In this document: one piece after another, positions 11,742 to 22,095 of the stretch
Numbering within the stretch: the first letter of the stretch is position 1
How the letters are laid out: the number at the start of each line of letters is the position of its first letter
Assembly (NCBI GenBank): GCA_949987705.1
Contig: OX465281.1
Span: forward strand, 137,316,876-137,380,875
DNA length: 64,000 nt
Origin: Thereva unica
Taxonomy: Eukaryota > Arthropoda > Insecta > Diptera > Therevidae
Direction: 5' to 3'
Made by a program: the position numbers and the translations under genes
Notes under the pieces: generated by a model
The model's database searches: none
What the model was told of the DNA's origin: nothing
Seen by the model: the letters and a program-made list of their open reading frames with translations, nothing else

Positions 11742-12833
11742 TAGGGATGGCCGATTACTAAAATAATGTTGATTAATCGAATGCCGATTAATCGGATCAT
11801 TCGATTATCTCTAATCGATTAATCGTTTGAAAACAATCGATTAATGTAATAATCGAAAATTTTCAATAAAAATTGATAAAAACACTTTTCTACTGTTATT
11901 TTTAATTTTTTGTTGTACAAAGTAATATAGTAATATAAAATTATCAAAATTAAATTATAGGTAGTGGCATAGACACCTTTTATTTGTCTATGGTAGTGGT
12001 TATGCAATTAAAAGATTTTACAATTCTTTAGAATCGACTTTTTTTTTCTTTTTTTTTGACAGGCTAGAGGCTTAGGGAAAGTCCCCTTGTACTGTCGACA
12101 ATCTTATTTTTTCGTATACGCTATCGAACAGCAGCTCTAGCCGGAAGATAGAGAGAAGAGAGGAAGGAGCTGTCACAACCTAGCCGCGATATTTTTATTC
12201 CACCTACTCGCAACCATATAGAATATACATCTGAAACGATCGTAGAATAATTTTTGATAACAGAGTATATTACTTATCAGTCTAGAAGCAAGTTACTTAA
12301 GATTATATTTTCACCACAGAGTTTCGCTGAGCGGTGCCCGTTTTGCCGAACAAAAACTACTAGCCCTCTGTTCAACGGATGATCGACGCACAAGAAATGC
12401 GAATGTCAACCGACAAGACAAGGTGTTTACATTACCTAGATCTTTTTAATACTTGCGTTTGGTATAGGGACGTGTGGTGAAGCAGTTGTACTGCCAACCT
12501 AATAACAATTATCTAGGTACAAATTCTATAAACCTTTTATCTGTTGTTTTACAATTTTTAACAATCCAATAATTATTTTCTTAATTGTCAATAATCGGAT
12601 GCAATAATCGCATGAAATAATCGATTTTCGATATAATCGGATTGGGAAAAAACGATGCGATTGTTTCGATTAATCGAATCGAATAATCGATTGTCCGATT
12701 AATCACGATGTAGGGTGGTAGCACGTAAGTTGTTTCAATCGACCTTTTCATATAAAAACTTTTGTAACACTTGAATTTTTGTATGAAGAGGTCGATTGAA
12801 ACAACTTACGTGCTACCACCCCAGCCATCCCTA
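11742..12833. mobile_element. hAT-type non-autonomous element with AATCG-rich ends
   Basis: Terminal inverted repeats are 'tagggatggc' on the left and 'gccatcccta' on the right. They are bounded by a near-perfect 8-bp duplication, gccctgag at 11,734-11,741 and cccctgag at 12,834-12,841. An 8-bp TSD with a (T/C)AGGG-type end is characteristic of hAT elements. Both ends are packed with variants of 'cgattaatcg' (11,750-11,870 and 12,595-12,705), which could be subterminal transposase sites. No transposase ORF is present. It interrupts the retrotransposon reading frame exactly. Confidence 0.8.
12713..12821. repeat. perfect 33-bp-arm hairpin inside the hAT element
   Basis: Arms at 12,713-12,745 and 12,789-12,821 are exact reverse complements, beginning 'gggtggtagcacgtaagttg'. 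Weaker pairing continues inward for roughly 20 bases, leaving a very short loop. It lies immediately inside the right hAT terminus. It may be a tiny fold-back insertion or part of the hAT end. Confidence 0.85.
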
Positions 12834-12876
12834 CCCCTGAGGGACTTCTCAATATCTCTCACTAGCACATGAATGT

Positions 12877-15571
12877 GCTGGAGCTATAGGGCTGAAATTT
12901 TGACAGTGCATTCCTTTAATGACGCGGACATCCACTTAAAAGCGATTTTTCGAAATTCATCCCCTAAGGGGGGAAATGGGGTTTATCCAAACCGCTAAAG
13001 CTATAGGGCTGAAATTTTGACAGTGCATCCCTATAATGGCGTGGGCATCCACTATAAAGCGATTTTTCGTAATTCATCCCCTAAGGGAGTGAAATAGGGT
13101 TTATCCAAACCCCTAAAGCTATAGAGCTGAAATTTTGGCAGTGCATCCCTATAATGGCGTGGACATCCACTATAAAGCGATTCTAAGGGAGTGAAATAGG
13201 GTTTATCCAAACCCCTAAAGCTATAGAGCTGAAATTTTGGCAGTGATCCCTATAATGGCGTGGACATCCACTATAAGGCGATTTTTCAAAATTAATCCCC
13301 TAAGGGGGTGAAATGGGGTTTACCCAAACTGCTGGAGCTATAGGGCTGAAATTTTGACAGTGCATCCCTATAATGACTTGGACATCCACTAAAAAGCGAT
13401 TTTTCGCAATTCATCCCCTAAGGGGGTGAAATAGGGTTTATCCAAAACCCTAAAGCTATGGGGCTGAAATTTTGACAGTGCATCCCTATAATGGCGTGGA
13501 CATCCACTATAAAGCGATTTTTCGAAATTCATCCCCTAAGGGGGGAAATGGGGTCGACCCAAAACCGCTAGAGCTATAAGGCTGAAATTTTGACAGTGCA
13601 TCCCTATAATGACGTGGACATCCACTAAAAAGCGATTTTTCGAAATTCATCCCCTAAGGGGGTGAAATGGGGTTTATCCAAACCCCTAAAGCTATAGGGC
13701 CGAAATTTTGACAGTGCATCCCTATAATGACGTGGACATCCACTAAAAAGCGATTTTTCGAAATTCATCCCCTAAGGGGGTGAAATGGGGTTTATCCAAA
13801 CCCCTAAAGCTATAGGGTTGAAATTTTGACAGTGCATCCCTGTAATGACGTGACATCCACTAAAAAGCGATTTTTCGAAATTCATCCCCTAAGGGGGTGA
13901 AATGGGGTTTACCCAAACTGCTGGAGCTATAGGGCTGAAATTTTGACAGTGCATCCCTATAATGACGTGGACATCCACTAAAAAGCGATTTTTCGAAATT
14001 CATCCCCTAAGGGGGTGAAATGGGGTTTACCCAAACTGCTGGAGCTGTAGGGCTGAAATTTTGACAGTGCATCCTTATAATGACTTGGACATCCACTAAA
14101 AAGCGATTTTTCGAAATTCATCCCCTAAGGGGGTGAAATGGGGTTTATCCAAACCCCTAAAGCTATAGGGCTGAAATTTTGACAGTGCATCCCTGTAATG
14201 ACGTGACATCCACTAAAAAGCGATTTTTCGAAATTCATCCCCTAAGGGGGTGAAATGGGGTTTACCCAAACTGCTGGAGCTATAGGGCTGAAATTTTGAC
14301 AGTGCATCCCTATAATGACGTGGACATCCACTAAAAAGCGATTTTTCGAAATTCATCCCCTAAGGGGGTGAAATGGGGTTTACCCAAACTGCTGGAGCTG
14401 TAGGGCTGAAATTTTGACAGTGCATCCTTATAATGACTTGGACATCCACTAAAAAGCGATTTTTCGAAATTCATCCCCTAAGGGGGTGAAATGGGGTTTA
14501 TCCAAACCCCTAAAGCTATAGGGCTGAAATTTTGACAGTGCATCCCTATAATGACGTGGACATCCACTATTAAGCGATTTTTCGAAATTCATCCCCTAAG
14601 GGGGGAAATGGGGTCAACCCAAAACCGCTGGAGCTATAAGGCTGAAATTTTGACAGTTCATCCCTATAATGACGTGGACATCCACTAAAAAGTGTTTTTC
14701 GATATTCATCCCCTAAGGGGGTGAAATGGGGTTTATCCAAACCCCTAAAGCTATAGGGCTGAAATTTTGACAGTGCATCCCTATAAAGATGTGGACATCC
14801 ACTAAGAAGCGATTTTTCAAAATTCATCCTCTAAGGGGGTGAAATGGGGTTTGCCCAAGCCGCTGGAGCTATAGCGCTGAAATTTTGACAGTGCATCCCT
14901 ATAATGGCGTGGATATCCACTATAAAGCGATTTTTCGAAATACATCCCCTAAGAGGGGAAATGGGGTCAACCCAAAACCGCTAAAGCTATAAGGCTAGAA
15001 ATTCATCCCCTAACGGGGTGAAATGGGGTTTACCCAAACCGCTGGAGCTATAGGGCTGAAATTTTTACATTTGACGTGGACATCCACTAAGAAGCGATTT
15101 TCCGAAATTCATTCCCTAAGGGGGTGAAATGGGGTTAACCCACACCGCTGAAGCTGAAGGGCTTTAATTTTGACCGTGCATCCCGATAATGACGTGTAAA
15201 TCCACTTAGGAGCGATTTTTTGAAATTTATTCCCTAAGGGGGTTAAATGGGGTTAACCCAAACCGCTGGAGCCAAACGGCTGAAATATTGACAGTGCATC
15301 TCTATAATGACGTGGACATTCACTAAGAAGCGATTTTCCGAAATTCATCCCCTAACGGGGTGAAATGGGCTTACCAAACTACTGGAGCTATAGGGCTGAA
15401 AGTTCGACAGTGCATCCCTATAATGACGTGGACATCTACTAAGAGGCGATTACTCGAAATTCATCCCCTAAGGGGGTAAAATGGGGTTAACCCAAACCTC
15501 TGAAGCTGAAGGGCTGAAATTTTGACAGTGCATCCCTATAATCACGTAGAAATGAATGACTCGAAATTCAC
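12877..15571 (-). repeat. 118-bp tandem array, right (inverted) arm
   Basis: About 22-23 units of the same 118-bp repeat as at 7,660-9,710, but reverse-complemented (aattcatcccctaagggggtgaaatgg and so on). Units decay toward the right end: from about 15,000 on there are many substitutions and truncated units, and the last recognisable one fades near 15,571. A three-unit block of 353 bases is duplicated at 13,838-14,190 and 14,191-14,543, both beginning with the variant 'ccctgtaatgacgtgacat'. Confidence 0.95.
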
Positions 15572-16594
15572 TTTATTTAGTATTAATTTGTGATTGCTTC
15601 ATAATTTCTTGCACCCACGTAAATAGGCGAACAAACTAAACGAACGTTCGTCAAACCCTAAAATGTCATCTCTTGATTACATATATGTTCATGCCAATCT
15701 CTGAGTCAAAACTTGCAGATTTGTTGAGCAAAGGTGATACATGCAGCAATTTGTTTACCATATTTATTAAAAAATGCACTATAATAAACCTTTTTTAGGG
15801 ATAATAACAGCTGACTTTTTTTTTTTTTTTTTTTTTTTTGTAGGAAAACATTGCACATAATAAACAGTTTTTATTTAAAGGCGTTGCAAGGCACGCGGGT
15901 TTTATGCTAGTAATTCATATAAATACATAATTATGAATATGGACAAATATATGAAAACATTATGCAGTGTTGTGATATCAAACCCGATATCATAACACAA
16001 GATAAAAATAAACAAAATAAAACCAAGTAAATCCAAGGCAAAGCCTAAAAATGCATAACAAGCATTTTTATCTTAAATAATAAAGAACACCCGACACCTC
16101 AGTCAAAGAACCAAGTAAATTACGTCAAGGGGATTCCGACCATGATCATCGCGCGCACTTATGACTCAACTGCAAAACGCCGGTTATGACTCACTGGCGC
16201 ATGCAAGTGACCCATGTCATTCCACAGCCAGTAAATCAAATCTTCGACCCTTTACTATGTCAACTGTGACTTGAAAAATTGTATGTAAACAAAGTATGAA
16301 AATATTCTCGGAGTTGGGAAATAACTTATTGACCCAATAACATATGCGTTTTGCTGAGGTTTGAATTTGGTATGCTTGAGCGATGGATATTGGATAAACC
16401 AAAGTCCATCCCTCATGCACTGGAAAATCCCCACTATTTAGTTTAAGAAAGTGTATAAATATCCTAAGCAAAATGTTAAATTTAAGAATTGACTTAAGAC
16501 TAGGAAATAAAACAGTTCGGCCCCCAAAGCCTGTTTACTTTCAACCCAAGTCTTTTCTTCTGCAAACCGCGGCTAAAATTTCAATATCTCCCAC
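15572..16594. other. AT-rich spacer with LTR-like leader
   Basis: No gene is recognised. A T-run lies at 15,817-15,840. From 15,968 the sequence begins 'tgttgtgatatc', then its inverted match 'gatatcataacaca'. A TATA-like 'gtataaatatcc' at 16,451 and 'aataaaacag' near 16,505 follow, just ahead of the ORF at 16,604. This order resembles the start, promoter and poly(A) signal of a long terminal repeat. I could not find a convincing primer-binding site or a second LTR. Confidence 0.35.
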
Positions 16595-16603
16595 AGAAAT
16601 AGT

Positions 16604-17008
16604 ATGGAATTAAAAGACGAGATCGACAAGTTCTTCGCAAAGTGGATGCCATTATTGGAAAAACAAATAGAGGAAATAAGACCAAAACCGCCAACACCAG
16701 AGGCACCGAAGACAGAGGAATATGTACCGGAACCAGTAGCAAAAACAACATTACCAACACCTGGACCGCAACCGCTAACAATAGCGGAATACAGGAGAAG
16801 AATAGAGGCCAAGAATATCCAGCAATCTACGAAACAGGTACCCAAACTATTGAGGGACCCAACAAAACCGAAACGAGAAGGAAAGGCGTTCCAGAAACGA
16901 AAAGTACTGGCAATTTTGTACAAGGAGTTAAATCTGTCAACGTCAACCAACAAAATTAGAGAACTTAAACAACAAATAAGCCAAGTCCGGCAAAATGGGA
17001 TTCGCTGA
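16604..17008 (+). CDS. 134-aa charged, Pro-rich ORF of a probable retroelement
   Basis: The ORF starts with ATG in a reasonable context and ends at TGA. It encodes a Lys/Glu-rich N-terminus (MELKDEIDKFFAKWMPLLEK), a Pro-rich middle (KPPTPEAPKTEEY, TPGPQPLTIAEYRRR) and a basic C-terminal half ending in a probable coiled coil (NKIRELKQQISQVRQ). I do not recognise a domain. The composition and the LTR-like leader upstream suggest a leader or Gag-like ORF of a retroelement, but no pol sequence follows. It overlaps the next ORF by 14 bases in another frame, so the two would be read from one transcript. A host small protein is not excluded. Confidence 0.4.
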   Translation: MELKDEIDKFFAKWMPLLEKQIEEIRPKPPTPEAPKTEEYVPEPVAKTTLPTPGPQPLTIAEYRRRIEAKNIQQSTKQVPKLLRDPTKPKREGKAFQKRKVLAILYKELNLSTSTNKIRELKQQISQVRQNGIR

Positions 17009-17162
17009 CACGAAGATAGAAGAAACGATCTTCTTTAACTCAGGATCAGCGAGCAACGCGTCCAGCGCATACTCCGCAACACACATCGTTGGAGCCATCT
17101 CAGGAACCGTAGGCGTAGTAGTAATGTTTTTAGTCCTTTATCTATATAAATATAATCTGTGA
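16995..17162 (+). CDS. 55-aa single-pass membrane ORF overlapping the previous one
   Basis: ATG at 16,995 lies inside the end of the 134-aa ORF, with a 14-base overlap. The product is 55 residues: a polar N-terminus rich in Ser/Ala (FFNSGSASNASSAYS), then a strongly hydrophobic C-terminal segment (IVGAISGTVGVVVMFLVLYL) and a short basic tail. This reads as a tail-anchored or type III membrane protein. I do not recognise the family. The overlap with the upstream ORF, and the fact that both stay open, argue for real coding in the ancestor element. Size and AT content make chance openness possible. Confidence 0.4.
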   Translation: MGFADTKIEETIFFNSGSASNASSAYSATHIVGAISGTVGVVVMFLVLYLYKYNL

Positions 17163-18739
17163 TTTCAAAATAATTGTGTTTTTTTTTAATTTTATATGGT
17201 TATTTACATGATTTTAAAACGAAATCACGCATTTTTAAAATTTTTGTCTGTCTGTATTTTTGTCTGTCTGTGTGTCTGTCTGTTTGTTCGGGCTAATCTC
17301 GGAAACGACTAATCTGATTGGGATGGGACTTTCACTGGAAGATTCAGTATTTTGGCGGGTATGTTTTAGGCTATTTATATGCACTATATATTAGCTCTAC
17401 CTGTATTCATGTGTGGATGTATGCATGTAGACAAATCTTGAAAATTGTTTTTGACCCACTTCCATATAACCGATCAGCTTCAAATTTTGCACACATGTAC
17501 AGTTCAAGCGACGATGCGATTTGACCATTTTATAAAAAAAAACAAGATGGTGGACACTCACTAAATCGAAACGCGACTTTTAATAACAGTTTTAATTACA
17601 AACAACCGAAACAGCATGCAAGACCACAGAGAAACGAACAGCATGCATGACCGACACTCGACAGAGGACTGTGCTTTTTCATTTCACCCAAAAGAACATC
17701 AACCTGTTTCCTCCTCGTAATTTTTCTGTATACAAAAACAATAATTATCGGAAAATTGAGAATTTTAGTAAATAATTTTATAAATACCGAATACTCACTT
17801 CTTTGCTGCCATTTCGTACATAACTGCCGAAATACAACTTCGAAATCACTTGGAATTAGGTGAAACCCTTAATCACTTCACAACGAACGTATTCACCTCA
17901 GGCGATTGCCAGAATAGTACTTTTGGAATGTGAACAATTTTTTACGTGAAACGAATTGGAGAATAAGCCCCATATTTTTCCACTTGTAATTTAATATTAA
18001 AATGTAAGTCAATGAAAGGTTTGTATTTACATATAAAAAAAGGCTTTCATTGCGTGGATGCGCTTGCCTTGGATTCCCAGAATCATGAGACTGTTGAAAC
18101 TTCTTGCCGTTTTTGTTGGGATGAATCGCTTCTTAGTTAGATGAGTCCGCAAGAGTCCCTTTTAGCTCCCACGTTGATAATTGTTAGTAGCCTACTTGTG
18201 GTACGGAATTTCACACTAACAACAGTACTAACAGTTAATTCGTTAAAAACAAATTAATTACAACCTTTCGGTCGGAAGTAAAACTTTAATCTGAATCTCA
18301 ATTTTACAAAAATATTTTAAAGACAATAATGAAAATCGAATAATGGAATAATAAAAATGCAACCTTAGCAAAAATAGGAAATTGAACATTGAACTTAGTT
18401 TAATGTTTTCGAATAATGGAATAATAAAAATGCAACCTTAGCAAAAATAGGAAATTGAACATTGAACTTAGTTTAATGTTTTCGAATAATGGAATAATAA
18501 AAATGCAACCTTAACAAAAATAGGAAATTGAACGTTGAACTTAATTTAATGTTTTCGCTGCATCAGCTCGAAATTGTCATATTGTTGGACATATTGTTGC
18601 TCGTGTAGACTTGGACAGGTGTTAACTTAAATAAAGAATCTTCCTTTCATTTATTGCTTACACTTCTTCCCCTTCTTCTTCTTCGAATAATGGTAAAGTG
18701 CAACAAAAAATTAGTTTAATTTGATTAGTTAAATATGTA
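17163..18739. other. no gene recognised; repeat-rich
   Basis: The stretch includes a tctg/gtct microsatellite (about 17,239-17,285) followed by 'gggctaatctcggaaacgac', a phrase often seen in dispersed insect repeats. A 73-bp tandem triplication is listed separately. The remainder is AT-rich without ORFs of note. Confidence 0.5.
18336..18554. repeat. 73-bp tandem repeat, 3 units
   Basis: Units begin with 'tcgaataatggaataataaa' at 18,336, 18,409 and 18,482, which gives a 73-base period. They are nearly identical, with only scattered single-base changes, so the amplification is recent. It lies about 190 bases before the I-clade insertion. Confidence 0.9.
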
Positions 18740-19035
18740 TCTTCAACCACAGTCGTCTGTGATCTCTAGAAGTGAACAGTGATAGTTGAGTTGATAGGCA
18801 AGCATTGTTAACGGTATACAAACCAGTTTGTTCGGTTTTTTTTATTCATTGTGCATCAGTGATTCACTCGTTGAATAATTTTCCTTTTTTTTTTTTTCAA
18901 TTTCTTTTTCTTCTTTAGTGGCTAAGGATAAGTAACTCCTTAAATTTATTTATACTGAATTCTTATTTTTCTGTTCTTTTTTATTACTTTATTATAAATA
19001 AGCTCGCTCCTCTTATCTTGGGCATAAGCTCCAAC

Positions 19036-20467
19036 ATGGGCCCGGACCCTGGTGGGTCGAATCGCTTCATTTCTTTGGCTGACTTGCATCAGTCGATTCC
19101 AAGAAAAAAACGGCCAAAACATGATAATGCTAGCTTTTCCCCAGCAACCGCCTTTTTTTACTTTCCATCTTTACCTTCTCAACAACTTTCAAATCCTTCC
19201 AAATTTATTACTATTCAGTCATGCAAACCCAATAAGACCCTTCGTGATGAAAACGCATTTCTGCTGAAACTGGCTGTGGACGGTATCAGCAAGCAATACT
19301 CGAAGTTTTCTTGGCTACATGACGGTTCCCTCGTGCTACTTTGCGATAACCAGCAGATAGCTGAAAAATTTATCGCAACAAGAGTTTTACCTGGTCCTAT
19401 ACCGGTGATTATAAATTTTCATGAGAAATTAAACCAGACCAGAGGCACCATTTACTGCCGCTCCATAGCTCACCTTTCTCCCAAGGAAATAATTGACGGA
19501 CTTGTAAAATATGTGAGGTCTACATGTCACAGATGTGAGGATTCACACCAGGAAAGATGGAGAAAAAGATAGTCCTTCCGGACTCATTTTCCTTACGTTT
19601 AATCGCTTTACACTTCCCGAAAAAATTGAAATTGGGTTTGAATTGGTGAAAGGGCGTGAATTTTACCCGAATCCCATGAATTGTTGCAAGTGTCAAAGAA
19701 TTGGCCACACTTCTGCTCGCTGCACTGGAAATGAATTGTGCTCCACATGCGGCTACCCTCCGCATCAGAGCGATTGCTCCAGAGTTTTCTGCATCAACTG
19801 TGACTTGGACTCACACACATCTGCCGCAAATGGCTGCCCAAAATATACGGAAGCCAAAGAGGTGCTTAAAATTCAAACCAAATACAAGTGTTCCAGGTAC
19901 GAGGCTAGAAGGCACTACTTCGAACATCTAAAACTCACATCTACTGATCCCAACATATCGTATTCATCTGCTGCTTCAAGTGCTCCTCTTATAGCACCTA
20001 CAGTACCCAATCCAAAATCATCCCCCACCCCTCTAACTTCTGCTTCTAATTCCGTTTCACATGAAATGCCTCAAACCTCAGCAACACCTATCTCATCCTT
20101 CCTAAACGCAGCTCAATCTTCTGACACAAATCCTAAAAACTCATCTACTACAATTGTACCTACTAACAACTTACCCCTTTCCCCCAACAACTGGTTTCAC
20201 TCACCTACTACTCTCAAGACTCAAACGAATTGCAATTTTACTCCTACCATTTTTTCTAAATTTACTAAACCCGCTCTGCCAAATGCAGCACCTAAAGAAG
20301 ATGCAGATTTACAAAGAATGGAAGCTGTCTCCTCTCCTTCGGAATCCGATTGCGCTACCTCTTCCGCAACTTCAATAGCCAAATCACACAAAAAGAAAAA
20401 ACAACAAATAAAGCGCAAAATTAACCCCAAAGCCTCAATAAAAAATCTACTTGAAATTATTAACTAA
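19036..20467 (+). pseudogene. I-element ORF1, nucleic-acid-binding Gag-like protein, frameshifted
   Basis: The first ATG is at 19,036. The N-terminal half is open to about 19,520, where a frameshift moves the frame to one open from 19,535 to 20,467. The second half carries the typical I/Jockey ORF1 zinc knuckles: CCKCQRIGHTSARC, then CSTCGYPPHQSDC, then CINCDLDSHTSAANGC (residues roughly 210-265 of the combined product). After these come a Ser/Thr/Pro-rich stretch and a basic tail (SHKKKKQQIKRK). In I elements this protein coats the RNA. Only one or two frameshifts break it, so it is less decayed than ORF2. Confidence 0.85.
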
Positions 20468-21234
20468 ATATCCTCGTCCTTCATTTAAGCTTTTCTTTTT
20501 CCCTGCTGTAGATTTTACTGTTTTTTCTTTACTTAATACTTTTCATACCCATGTTTTCGATAAAAAATCTTATATACCTGCAGTGGAATATTCGTGGCTT
20601 TTATAATAACCTCCCCTATCTGCAGAATTTATTACATCTTTACAAACCGCATATAGTTCTGTTGCAAGAAACTAAGCTGATGGTGGGCGAAGGACCGTCT
20701 AACGTTGGCCAGTATATTTGCTACCACTACAATAAGAGTTACCCAAACAGAAAAAGTGGTGTTTACATACTGGTCCGTAAATCCGTATCCCACATTCACT
20801 TACCTCTACGTACAGACCTTGTGGCGAACTCTGTTCTTATTCACTCTTGTCCCCCTACAGCCTTTGCCAATGCATACTTAGAAATTGGTCAAAATGTCGT
20901 TCTTACTGACCTCCAAGATCTTTACGATCAACTACCAAACAAGTTTATTATTGGTGGTGACTTCAATGCCCACAGCTCCTGCTGGGCTGCCCTTCCATTG
21001 ACGCTAGAGGTAGAATGATAGAAGAGCTGATATCTAATAATCAGCCCATTGTCCTCCTAAACAATGGCGCTTGCACTCATCTATCCACCCACAACACTCT
21101 AACATCTATAGACCTTACTTTTAGCTCCTCCAACATATTTCCCTTTCTTAGCTGGACAACTCATGACAGCCTTGTCATTTTACGATCGAACATTACTCTC
21201 GCCGATACAAAACACGTTGCCTATTTTCTATTAA

Positions 21235-22095
21235 GGGGACATAGCACTTTGCCGGGGTCAAAAAATCGAAATTTTTTTTCTTCCATCTATCTCTCCTACG
21301 ACCCTTCATGAACATGTGTGCGAGATAATTTTTTGATTCCCCACTCCTTATCCCCGAAAATCACGATGCACGCAGGAGAATACGCCCGTGCGAGTGATAA
21401 CCGGAGAGTAGCGCAGTGAGAGGCGCACACATATACAGGCGCTAGTAAAGTCAAAGTCGACTCGAAACGCGACCACAGCGATGCAGAAGACGGAGGAGAA
21501 GTGTTCTATGGAGCAGGAATCGCGGATTAGTTGAAAACACGGAAAGAAAACCCATTTCCACGTTTTGGCGCGCTCCCAAAGTTGAACGCGTTTTTCTCGA
21601 AAATCTGTTTTTCCGGACCTTGTCCAGCATAACTCGGTTGCTAATTGTCTGATTGGCCTCAAATCGCGTCACAATGGTCTTTGAACATGCCGCTTCAATA
21701 TGAATGAAGAGATTTTTCGATACAAATTAATCCGCCTTTGCGAAATTGGAAAATATGCATTCTCATTTTCCGATTTTCCGGCCTATCTTCGGTGAAACTT
21801 GGAAAATCGAAAAATCCTTTCATTCATATTGAAAGGGCCTATTTATAGAATATAAAATTATTTTTTTTTTGAGCCGAGCGAGAACGCCTGCAGCTTGGAC
21901 ACAACGGAATTTACATACTGAGCGGGAGACCTTCTACCGGAAGTCATGGCGGCGAAAAAAAAACAAAATAAACCTACATATTCTTCAAGCTCTCAATAAA
22001 ATAACCACTAAAAAAACGAATCGAGCATTTCTTTCCCCTCCATTTGTCCTTCCGAAAACTAGAGTTTTTCTCCTTACCTAAGGTGCTATGTCCCC
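21235..22095. mobile_element. piggyBac-like MITE (TTAA target) inside I-element ORF2
   Basis: The 861-bp element has ends 'ggggacatagcac' and its inverse 'gtgctatgtcccc', flanked by TTAA on both sides (21,231-21,234 and 22,096-22,099). Deleting the element and one TTAA restores the I-element frame (YFLL followed by KKAKWDLF). No transposase ORF is present; the internal ORFs on the - strand have no domain. A TTAA target fits piggyBac and a few other superfamilies; the G-rich end is unlike the classic piggyBac CCC-start, so the class is inferred. Confidence 0.8.

Larger units (their letters stand above)
9748..12876 (-). mobile_element. 5'-truncated LOA/I-group retrotransposon inserted in the satellite
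   Basis: The element sits inside a reverse-orientation 118-bp unit. A 9-bp duplication 'gctggagct' flanks it at 9,739-9,747 and 12,877-12,885. Its 3' end is on the left and carries a TAA-like tail (attattattatt on the + strand). Removing the nested hAT element leaves about 2.0 kb, so the 5' part including endonuclease and ORF1 is missing. This is a typical truncated target-primed insertion. Confidence 0.85.

Noticed and set aside
15968..16595. confident LTR call
   Set aside because: TG start, TATA and AATAAA are suggestive, but I found no second LTR, no primer-binding site and no CA end, so it is only mentioned as LTR-like.
21348..21662. minus-strand ORF inside the TTAA MITE as a transposase
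   Set aside because: It is 104 codons with no DDE motif or zinc finger; Arg/Cys-rich text looks non-coding.
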